Shown in pieces: positions 15,840 through 25,674 of a stretch of 30,935 bases of DNA. This DNA comes from UBA8958 sp964571695 (GTDB taxonomy: Bacteria; Desulfobacterota; Syntrophia; Syntrophales; UBA8958). The stretch covers positions 1 through 30,935 of the forward strand of contig CAZNDG010000034.1 in the NCBI GenBank assembly GCA_964571695.1, read 5' to 3'. The position numbers and the translations under genes were made by a program. Position 1 is the stretch's first letter. Each line of letters begins with the position of its first letter. A model generated the notes under the pieces. It worked only from the letters and a program-made list of their open reading frames with translations. It searched no databases and was not told where the DNA came from.

Positions 15840-18800
15840 CTAACGTAGGCCCGCCGCCCCCTGCAGGATATAGAGGACCTCATCGAGCCCGATCCGGCCG
15901 GGCGCCTTCAGGGAGGCGGAGAGATTCACCTCCTCCCCGTCCATGCCGGCGAGGATCCGCAGGGCCAGGACGGCGTCGGCCAAGTCGAGATCCCCGTCGC
16001 CGTCGATGTCGCCCAACAGCGCATCCGTGCCCATCACGGTGAAGGCATAGGGGTTTTCATCGGCGTCGTTGCTGGCGATCGAGACGGTGGCGGTGCGCTG
16101 CCCGGGAGCCGCTGGGGCATAGGTCACCGTAAAGGTCGTGGAGCCGTTCGGAGCCAGGCTCGCGGCCTGGGGCTGGGTGACCGCAAAGTCCCCGGCGTGG
16201 TCGCCGCTGATTCCAATGTCGCCCAGGGTAAGTGTGTCGTTTCCGAGATTCCGGATCGTGAATGTCGCGGGGCTGCTCTGCCCCGGAGCGACCCGGCCGA
16301 AGGCGTAAGCGCCGCCCGAGGTGATCTCCCGGGTCCCCTGCTGGAGGGAGATTTCCGGCGCCGCGCCGATTCCCTTCACGGTGAAGCTGAAGGAGGGCTC
16401 GTCCGGGTCGTTGCTGGCGATCGAGACGGTGGCCGTGCGGTCGCCGACGGCGCCGGGCCTGAAGTCGATCTTAAAAACCGCCTCGCCGCCCGGCGGAACG
16501 ACGGCATTGCTGAAATAGGGGGTCAAGGTGAAATCCCCGGGATGGGCCCCGCCCAACTCGATGAAGGGCGGGCCGGTCAGTTCCAGCGGTGCGGTGCCGG
16601 CGTTGACGATCTCCACATAGTCTGTTCCTACGGTACCGAGTTTGGTTTTATAGAAGAGGTCGTGGGTTCCGCCGTTGAGCAGATGGATCTCCCTGACATC
16701 AGATTCCTTGACACGGATGTCGGGCTTATAGGAGGGCCAAAAGGCCACGCCGCCCGGCCCCCCGGCCACCAGCGTGCCGTCGGGTCGGAACGCCAGGAAG
16801 CGGACGGCAAAGCCGGGTCCGTTTTCCAGGGCCTCCCACTGCGTCCCGTTCCACCGGGCCGCAGTGGCAACCTCGCTCCCGGCGGCGGCCTCGCCCCCGG
16901 CGTAGAGGGCCCCATCCGGTCCCAGGGCCAGGGCGGAAACGGCAAAGCCGGGCCCGTTCCCCAGGGCCTGCCATTGCGAGTTCCTCCAGAGCGCCACATT
17001 GGGGGCTGCAACGCCGCCGGCGGCAGAGAAGGCGCCCCCGGCGTAGAGGGCCCCATCCGGTCCCAGGGCCAGGGCATGGACCGCCCCGTTGAACCCGAGA
17101 TCGGACCAATAGCATTCGCCGTCCGGGCACCGGTACTGGTACAGATTGTCGTCAGTCCCGACATAGGGCCCCACGCCCGGCACCGACAGAAGCGCATGGA
17201 CGGGCCCATAAAAGTAGTACCATGGGGTGTCCATGCCTGGGCTGTGCGCGCCCCAGACAGTGCCGCATTGAAGCCACCTCCCCTCCGTGGTTTCCGATTT
17301 GCTCCATACATTTTGAAAATCCCCGCCCGCATAGTCAACGCTGGAGTTTTGTATGTATGCGGCGTCTGGGTGAAGGACGAAATGCCTCACCGGCCCGCTG
17401 AAATAGTCGCGGCCGGCCGACCATTCCCGATATAAAGGATCATAACTATACCAGACATAACCGGTCTGGGACTCGCCCCAATCATCTGTCAAATCGACGG
17501 TGAACTCGCCTCCGACATAGAGCGTCTGGTGCAGGCCCTTGGAAACCAGGGACTCCGTATGCGAGTCCAGGGCCAGGGCGTAAACCTTCCCCCCTTCCTG
17601 GGGGTCGTCCATCGTCTGCCACTGCCGGCCGTCCCAGATGCCCACGCCGCCGTCCCCACGGGCGGTCAGCACCCGGCCGCCGGCGTCGACGACCAGGCTG
17701 TAGATTTCGCCCTTTTCGGCCGGGTTCCTCAACGGGCGCCAACTTCCGGCACTCAGGCACAACCCCTCGCAGAACACTTCGCATCCGCTGTCGCCGCCCC
17801 TGCCCAGGGCCACGGAATGGGCCCAAACACCGTCATGGTCCCACTGCTGCCAGTTGCCGACAGCGCCCCAGGTTTCCGTTTCCGCGTTCCACACCGCCAG
17901 TCCGTCGGCCGACACGCCGCCGGCCTTATTGAAGCTGCCCGCGGCATAGAGCATGCCGCCCCGGAAGGCCAGGCTGGAGACCGAGCCGTTCGTGCCGGCG
18001 CCCAGGGCATGCCAGCTCCGATACTCGTCGGGGTCGAAACGGACCACATAGTTGGCTTCCTCGACGCCGTCCCCCTCGCCGGCCGAGGAGAATAAGCCCG
18101 CCACATAGACCGAGCCGTCCGGGGCGACGGCCAGATCCAGGACAACCCCGTCCGTGCCGCCGCCGAGACCCACCCAGCGCGTGCCACTTAAATAGGCTAC
18201 GTAGCGGGGCGGCGCCGGATCGCCTGGATCGTCCGGATCGACGACTTTGAACCAGCCCCCGGCATAGAGAACCCCGTTGCCGCCGAAGGCCAGGGCGCTG
18301 ACCCCGCCGTCTTCGAGGTTGGTCGCGAGGCCCTGCCACTGGGTCCCGTCCCATTTCGCCACGTACGAGATATCGCGCCCGCCGGCCGTGGTGAATTTGC
18401 CTCCGGCGCAAAGCGAACCATCCGGGGCCATGACCAGATCGTGAACGGTATCGTTCATGCCGGCCCCCAGGGGCTGCCACTGGACGCCGTCCCATTTCGC
18501 CACGCGTAGGGCATCGACCCCGCCGGCCTTGGTGAAGTCGCCTCCGGCGTAGAGGACCCCATGGGCGTCAAAGACCAGGCTGCGGACCGTGCCGTTCATG
18601 CCGCCCCCCAGAGGGCGCCAGGCCAGGCCATCCCAGCGGGCGACGTTATTGACGGTAAAGCCGTCAGCCTTCTCGAAGGCGCCGCCGACATACCACATCC
18701 CATCGGGTCCCTCCACGGAAGCCCCGATTGCATAGCGGAAGGGCTGTTCGTCGCCCGGCGGCCTCAGCCAATCGGCCCTGGCGGACGGAACCGCGGGGGG

Positions 18801-18920
18801 CAGCAGCGGCAAAAACAGCAGCAAAAACAAGGTCAGCAGAAGAATTCGTCCCCTAAACGATCGGAGCGGCGAATCGCCTGGGGTCATGGGCGCCAAGGGT
18901 CGCGGATACGTAGGTCTCAT
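15840..18920 (-). CDS. Very large secreted protein: WG-type kelch-like repeats, two ASH domains, dockerin-like C-terminus
   Basis: The 1026-residue protein starts at ATG 18920 with AAGGAGG five bases upstream. It has a signal peptide (RGRILLLTLFLLLFLPLL, cleavage near SARA). From about 60 to 740 a unit of roughly 50 residues repeats, with the pattern LYAGG(D/A)F-x-AGG-x-VA-(K/R)WDG-x-W-x-LG-G-N, probably a beta-propeller. Two HYDIN/ASH-like domains follow at about 740-857 and 858-967, each with RTATVSIASND. The last 60 residues carry a dockerin-type calcium loop, DIDGDGDLDLADAVLALRIL, and a second degenerate helix. Dockerin-like ends can mediate surface attachment, but no cohesin is seen here. 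The gene has its own strong promoter at 19006-19034. Confidence 0.85.
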   Translation of the reverse strand: MRPTYPRPLAPMTPGDSPLRSFRGRILLLTLFLLLFLPLLPPAVPSARADWLRPPGDEQPFRYAIGASVEGPDGMWYVGGAFEKADGFTVNNVARWDGLAWRPLGGGMNGTVRSLVFDAHGVLYAGGDFTKAGGVDALRVAKWDGVQWQPLGAGMNDTVHDLVMAPDGSLCAGGKFTTAGGRDISYVAKWDGTQWQGLATNLEDGGVSALAFGGNGVLYAGGWFKVVDPDDPGDPAPPRYVAYLSGTRWVGLGGGTDGVVLDLAVAPDGSVYVAGLFSSAGEGDGVEEANYVVRFDPDEYRSWHALGAGTNGSVSSLAFRGGMLYAAGSFNKAGGVSADGLAVWNAETETWGAVGNWQQWDHDGVWAHSVALGRGGDSGCEVFCEGLCLSAGSWRPLRNPAEKGEIYSLVVDAGGRVLTARGDGGVGIWDGRQWQTMDDPQEGGKVYALALDSHTESLVSKGLHQTLYVGGEFTVDLTDDWGESQTGYVWYSYDPLYREWSAGRDYFSGPVRHFVLHPDAAYIQNSSVDYAGGDFQNVWSKSETTEGRWLQCGTVWGAHSPGMDTPWYYFYGPVHALLSVPGVGPYVGTDDNLYQYRCPDGECYWSDLGFNGAVHALALGPDGALYAGGAFSAAGGVAAPNVALWRNSQWQALGNGPGFAVSALALGPDGALYAGGEAAAGSEVATAARWNGTQWEALENGPGFAVRFLAFRPDGTLVAGGPGGVAFWPSYKPDIRVKESDVREIHLLNGGTHDLFYKTKLGTVGTDYVEIVNAGTAPLELTGPPFIELGGAHPGDFTLTPYFSNAVVPPGGEAVFKIDFRPGAVGDRTATVSIASNDPDEPSFSFTVKGIGAAPEISLQQGTREITSGGAYAFGRVAPGQSSPATFTIRNLGNDTLTLGDIGISGDHAGDFAVTQPQAASLAPNGSTTFTVTYAPAAPGQRTATVSIASNDADENPYAFTVMGTDALLGDIDGDGDLDLADAVLALRILAGMDGEEVNLSASLKAPGRIGLDEVLYILQGAAGLR

Positions 18921-19005
18921 GCCGCCTCCTTTGCTTTTGATAGGCTGTAGTATATTGAGTGGTTATTATTTGTTAATCGATAGTATATTTCTTCTATCGG
19001 GAACA

Positions 19006-19034
19006 AGTATAGGAACGCAGTTTTCTCAAGTCAA
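19006..19034 (-). promoter_or_regulatory. Predicted strong promoter for the dockerin-like gene
   Basis: On the minus strand TTGACT (19034-19029) is separated by 17 bases from TATACT (19011-19006). The spacer GAGAAAACTGCGTTCC resembles that of the repeat promoters (GAGAAAAATGCTTCTC) at 13927-13943. The AT-rich tail differs from those copies. It lies about 85 bases upstream of the start at 18920. Confidence 0.75.
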
Positions 19035-19039
19035 GCAGT

Positions 19040-19306
19040 TTATTTGCCACGGTGGATTTGTTCTGTCAGGTTAAGAACGATTTTTTTCACTTTCGTATCA
19101 ACGGCCATGTATTCGGCGACCAAGGGGTCCAATGAACCCTGGAATGTTGCATATTCTTAAAAATCACCACATGCTTGATTTCAGGAAGGATCGGATCTGC
19201 TCCAAAAGAGAGAAATTGGCTTTCAGATTTACGTGCGCGCTTTCGATCGCCATTCAATAATCCCTCAACATCTGGGGGTTAGCGCTTTGTATTTGAAGCC
19301 ATTCAT
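19040..19306 (-). pseudogene. Remnant of an unrecognised small gene, split over two frames
   Basis: Three minus-strand pieces look coding. DEWLQIQSANPQMLRDY ends at a TGA that overlaps ATG 19253; from there runs MAIESAHVNLKANFSLLEQI to a stop at 19164; in another frame EYATFQGSLDPLVAEYMAVD and KVKKIVLNL end at TAA 19040-19042. The last stop overlaps the -35 region of the downstream promoter, which is typical of a true upstream gene end. The interruptions suggest a decayed gene. No family is recognised. Confidence 0.35.
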
Positions 19307-19596
19307 CACGGCGATAATGAAAATTCAATCCATCAGCAGGCTGATTTGAGAACCCCTCGCATCGACATCCGGAGCGGCAGCGGCGGAGGGGGAAATTTTT
19401 TCCAAATCGTCAATTAATTATTAATATCATGATCTTCCTGACCGCCGGATTTCGGCAATGATTTTTTTGGCGGTGGGTTTCCCCACCTCCTCCATCTTCC
19501 CCGGTCATGTTTGCGTCAGCTTCAAGGAGGCGTAAAGTTGATGACATTGAAGCTTGAGTAATAGTTTTCTATCCGATATTATTTGTTCCCGCGCAG
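19307..19596. other. Gap downstream of hsdR with no supported gene
   Basis: No convincing gene or terminator was found. A 45-codon minus-strand frame (MSSTLRLLEADANMTGED...) and an overlapping frame with MEEVGKPTAKKIIAEIRR are both possible but unsupported. The segment near 19473-19500 shares GGGTTTCCCCACCTCC with 30627-30650. Confidence 0.4.
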
Positions 19597-22740
<3,144 letters not shown>

Positions 22741-22837
22741 TAGCCTTTATTGCCTCATTTATTTTTGTTTACTTTTTTTCTTTTTATGGCAAAAGATTAA
22801 CCAGAATTTATAAAGTACCTAAATGTGCAAAGGTTCC

Positions 22838-22885
22838 ACCCCGGCGACAAGAGCCAAGTGGCTCTCTCGAAAGAGTAGCCGGGGT
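22838..22885. repeat. Compact three-way-junction-like inverted repeat between DUF4276 and hsdR
   Basis: An outer stem ACCCCGGC/GCCGGGGT (22838-22845, 22878-22885) encloses AGAGCC-AAGT-GGCTCT (22850-22865) and CTCT-CGAA-AGAG (22864-22875). On the minus-strand RNA the second loop is UUCG, a very stable tetraloop. The two inner stems overlap by two bases, so they compete slightly. There is no T run on either side, so a simple terminator is unlikely. It may be an mRNA stability or processing element, or a small palindromic repeat. Confidence 0.65.
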
Positions 22886-22887
22886 TG

Positions 22888-23505
22888 TCATGTTCCTGAT
22901 ATCAATTCCAATAATGCATCACGAAACACCTGGAAGCTTTTAGAACTATTCCGAAACGGGTCCATGTATTTTGAAATGTTTCTGGCCGTTTCCACTTTGG
23001 GCATTCCACTGGAATAATAACCGGACTTTTTTAGCACCCGTTCCAGAACTTCCCAGGTTCCACCAACTATGGCATCGGGATCGCGGTAGCGGGCCTTGCG
23101 TCTGATGGTCGCAGGCACCCGTGGATATGCTTGGACAAGCGCCTCGGGATCGCCAAAAAACCATGCCTCCAGTTCTTCGATGGCGAGCCGGTTAATGACC
23201 TCAAATCTATTGCGGCCCTGTGCATTGGATTTAGTGACAAAGCCAGCCTTTTTTGCTGCTTCTTCGAGTTTGGCTTTCAGTGTCCGGCAATTCTCCCGAT
23301 CTTGATCAACCAGCACAACAATCCGACCATCCTCCGGAAGCCATTTTCGATAGCCTTTGAGGCGGTTCGGCACTTGAGACAGCAAGTCCGTTTTCCCACT
23401 GAAGGGATGGATGACATAGGATATGTCTTCTTTCAATATCCTGGGGAGGATGTTCGTCAAGGCCACCTCCGCCGAATATTCTTCTACAAGAAATTCGATG
23501 TGCAT
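22888..23505 (-). CDS. DUF4276 TOPRIM-like protein, partner of the adjacent AAA ATPase
   Basis: The 205-residue protein begins MHIEFLVEEYSAEVAL, placing Glu8/Glu9 in a TOPRIM-like first strand, and has IVVLVDQDREN with Asp67-x-Asp69 matching the TOPRIM DxD. It also has RLAIEELEAWFFGDPEAL, typical of DUF4276. Proteins of this type pair with AAA ATPases in abortive-infection systems such as AbiL, and the layout resembles PARIS and OLD/TOPRIM systems. The TOPRIM fold suggests nuclease activity; that is inference. It starts seven bases after the ATPase stop, so the two are almost certainly co-transcribed and work together. Confidence 0.85.
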   Translation of the reverse strand: MHIEFLVEEYSAEVALTNILPRILKEDISYVIHPFSGKTDLLSQVPNRLKGYRKWLPEDGRIVVLVDQDRENCRTLKAKLEEAAKKAGFVTKSNAQGRNRFEVINRLAIEELEAWFFGDPEALVQAYPRVPATIRRKARYRDPDAIVGGTWEVLERVLKKSGYYSSGMPKVETARNISKYMDPFRNSSKSFQVFRDALLELISGT

Positions 23506-23512
23506 GGCCGGA

Positions 23513-24790
23513 TCACTCCTTCACCCGACGTCGAAGGAGTTTTATCTTCTCGGGTCTGGTGCGGAGCTTTATTTTTAGTCCCCCTGCATTGGTCAAGGGA
23601 TCGCCGCTGCTGAAATGTCCTTCCATCCACAAGTGGCCCAGTTGCGCCCCATTTTCCATGAACTCTTTGACACCATCCATGTCAAAAGCGCGCTGTGCCT
23701 GTGTAAAGCCCTTTCCATCCCGGTAGAGGACCCACAACTCTTTGGGTTGCAAACCATTCACGAAATAAGGTGAATGCGTGGTAATCAGAAGTTGGGAAAG
23801 TGCGGCTGCGTTTCGGCATTCTTCGGCTAATTCCGGCAGCAGCCGGGGATGAAGTTGATTCTCCGGTTCCTCGATCCCGATGAGTTGCGGCGGCTCCGGA
23901 TCGTAGAGCAGGGTAAGGTAGGCCAGCATCTTCAATGTGCCGTCGGAAGCGAATTTTGCCAATATGGGCTTTTCGAACGGTGCATCCTTGATCTGGAGCA
24001 GAAGCCTGCCATCCTGCATCGGCTCGGCTTCCACTTTTTCCAAACGAGGCACACGAATCGAAAGAGTCTTTAATATGTCATCAAGCCGATCCGGCCGTTG
24101 TTCCTTGAGATATTGAATAACATTGGGCAGGTTGTCGCCTATGGATGAAAGACGCTCCTGTGGTCCGGCTTCCGGGAGTCCCCTTGTGGTATCGGCGCTT
24201 AGATAGGAAAGATACCAGCCGGTGATGAAGCGGCGCAGGGCGCTGACACGGGGATGCTTGGCAAACTGTCCCAAAGTGTTTACCGCAATCATCTCCGGAG
24301 AATCCAACTGCTCGTCAATACGCTCGTCCTGTTCGTCGGGCAGTTCACCCGAGATGACACTACCCTTACCTTGTTGAAAATAAAGAATCCGCAAGGGCTT
24401 TCCTTTGCTGCCGGCGCGCCATTGCAGCCATTCTTCGGCAACATAAGGGCCTTTCTTGCCTTCGTTGATGGCCAGATGATAGGTAATGATGGGATCTTTT
24501 GATTTTTCCCGGTATTTCAGCTCAATGACGATCGGACCGTCCTCACCGCGTGTCCGCAACTCCCGAAAACGCCCCCGTTTATCCCAGGCCCGGCGCAGAC
24601 CTGTGATGAAGCACTCGGACAGAAAGGCAAACACATCGAAGATCGTCGATTTTCCGCTGCCGTTAGGACCAAGAAAGACCGTCAAAGGCGTTATCTCCTT
24701 CAATTCAAGATCACAAAGCGCCCGATAATTTTTCACCCGTAAATATTCAATACGGGGAACGCCATGGATAGTTTTGGATTTGATTTTCAT
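23513..24790 (-). CDS. AAA (ABC/SMC-like) ATPase of a two-gene defence module
   Basis: The 425-residue protein begins with IEYLRVKNYRAL, the usual first strand of AAA_15/AAA_21 ATPases. Walker A is GPNGSGKS at 41-48, the signature-like segment SDGTLKM lies at 282-288, Walker B IGIEEPENQLHP is at about 304-315, and TTHSPYFVNG supplies the switch histidine. The linker between Walker A and signature is short, so no long coiled coil is present. It is intact and of typical length. Together with the DUF4276 gene it resembles AbiL-like or PARIS-like anti-phage modules; the exact type cannot be fixed from sequence reading. Its position inside a type I restriction locus matches the habit of such rlo-type genes. 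Confidence 0.88.
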   Translation of the reverse strand: MKIKSKTIHGVPRIEYLRVKNYRALCDLELKEITPLTVFLGPNGSGKSTIFDVFAFLSECFITGLRRAWDKRGRFRELRTRGEDGPIVIELKYREKSKDPIITYHLAINEGKKGPYVAEEWLQWRAGSKGKPLRILYFQQGKGSVISGELPDEQDERIDEQLDSPEMIAVNTLGQFAKHPRVSALRRFITGWYLSYLSADTTRGLPEAGPQERLSSIGDNLPNVIQYLKEQRPDRLDDILKTLSIRVPRLEKVEAEPMQDGRLLLQIKDAPFEKPILAKFASDGTLKMLAYLTLLYDPEPPQLIGIEEPENQLHPRLLPELAEECRNAAALSQLLITTHSPYFVNGLQPKELWVLYRDGKGFTQAQRAFDMDGVKEFMENGAQLGHLWMEGHFSSGDPLTNAGGLKIKLRTRPEKIKLLRRRVKE

Positions 24791-24799
24791 GATCGGCTC

Positions 24800-25084
24800 C
24801 TATGTGTATTTCAAATATTTTATTCCATCACGGCTATGGTCGACATAGTTCTTTACGTCGGCGGCAGTTGTTTCCAAAATGGAAATAACTGAATCTTCAG
24901 CCAGCTCTCCGGATTCGAAGATGTTCTTGAGGTGCTTGTTGACGGCCGGAACCTTGACCCCGAAAAGCTCCGCCACGGCTTTTTCCGTCAGCCACACCGT
25001 TTCGTCCTTGAGAAACACCTCAACCTTCACCGCCCCATCCGGCGCTGTATAAAGAAGAAATTGCTGGTTTTCGCTTATTTTCAC
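24800..25084 (-). pseudogene. RhuM-family protein, truncated after the N-terminal domain
   Basis: The protein starts at GTG 25084 with AAGGA six bases upstream. It reads KISENQQFLLYTAPDGAVKV, then VEVFLKDETVWLTEKAVAELF with an HTH-like segment (AVNKHLKNIFESGEL) and SVISILETTAAD. Full RhuM proteins are about 330 residues and continue with a YNLD-VI-AVGYRV segment. Here the frame changes to VKNYVDHSRDGIKYLKYT and stops after 94 codons, so most of the protein is lost. RhuM genes are common passengers in type I restriction loci. The GTG overlaps the stop of the RAYT gene (GTGA). The fragment might still bind DNA. Confidence 0.82.
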
Positions 25085-25674
25085 GGTTCGTCCTTTTGTA
25101 TGGGCGACGCATGTTGGGGCGACGCATGCGTCGCCCATACGGGGTTTTCCCGGTCATACGCCCATTGCAGGGGATTATTGATGATGTATTCACGGATGCG
25201 GTTCATAGATTCGTAGTTGCGGACGATATGTTCGTAATAATTGCGTTGCCAGACCGAAACGCCCGGGGTGCGACGTATTTCATTGATGCGTTTGGTAACG
25301 GAGGATTTAAACGATCCAACGATTGCGGCGATCGAACGTGATTTGGGTCCGCAATGTTGGGGCGACGCATGCGTCGCCCCTACGTTGTCGGCAATCACCA
25401 AAATCCCATGGACATGATTCGGCATCACAACAAATGCATCCAACGCAACAACCGGGAAATGGCGGGGAATTTCTTCCCAGCATTCCGTCGCCATCCTCCC
25501 CGCGTCGCTTAGCCGCATTTGATTGTCCACAATGTCTCCGAATACGCAGGCACGGTCATGGGCGCATATGGTGATGAAATACGCTCCCGCCTGGGAATAA
25601 TCGTAACTTTTCAACCGAATGGAACGGCGGTTTCGTCGGGGCGACGCATGCGTCGCCCATGCATGATCCATCAT
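25081..25674 (-). CDS. REP-associated tyrosine transposase (RAYT, IS200-like Y1 HUH) carrying REP insertions
   Basis: The core resembles RAYT proteins: SYDYSQAGAYFITICAHDR, then VVMPNHVHGILVI with the HUH motif His87-Val-His89, and VWQRNYYEHIVRN with catalytic Tyr146 or Tyr147, then REYIINNPLQW. RAYTs are single-copy, domesticated relatives of IS200/IS605 transposases thought to spread REP palindromes. The gene contains REP-derived peptides in three places: ATHASP near residues 7-12, VGATHASPQH at 98-107, and ATHASPQHASP near 181-191. The core motifs stay intact. Its start overlaps the hsdS stop (TAATG) and its stop overlaps the rhuM start (GTGA), so it sits snugly inside the operon. Confidence 0.9.
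   Translation of the reverse strand: MMDHAWATHASPRRNRRSIRLKSYDYSQAGAYFITICAHDRACVFGDIVDNQMRLSDAGRMATECWEEIPRHFPVVALDAFVVMPNHVHGILVIADNVGATHASPQHCGPKSRSIAAIVGSFKSSVTKRINEIRRTPGVSVWQRNYYEHIVRNYESMNRIREYIINNPLQWAYDRENPVWATHASPQHASPIQKDEP
25098..25140. repeat. REP palindrome pair at the 3' end of the RAYT gene
   Basis: GTATGGGCGACGCATG (25098-25113) and its exact reverse complement (25125-25140) flank an inner perfect palindrome GGGCGACGCATGCGTCGCCC at 25117-25136. This looks like one REP nested in or slipped into another. It encodes the C-terminal peptide of the RAYT protein. Confidence 0.85.
25359..25380. repeat. REP palindrome inside the RAYT gene
   Basis: A 22-bp perfect palindrome with core GCGACGCATGCGTCGC lies between the HUH motif and the catalytic tyrosine. 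It is read as VGATHASPQH, so the frame is kept. Confidence 0.87.
25639..25658. repeat. REP palindrome at the 5' end of the RAYT gene
   Basis: GGGCGACGCATGCGTCGCCC is a perfect 20-bp palindrome, directly after the first codons of the RAYT gene. With the copy at 25098-25140 it flanks the RAYT gene as expected for a REPtron-like unit. Confidence 0.87.
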
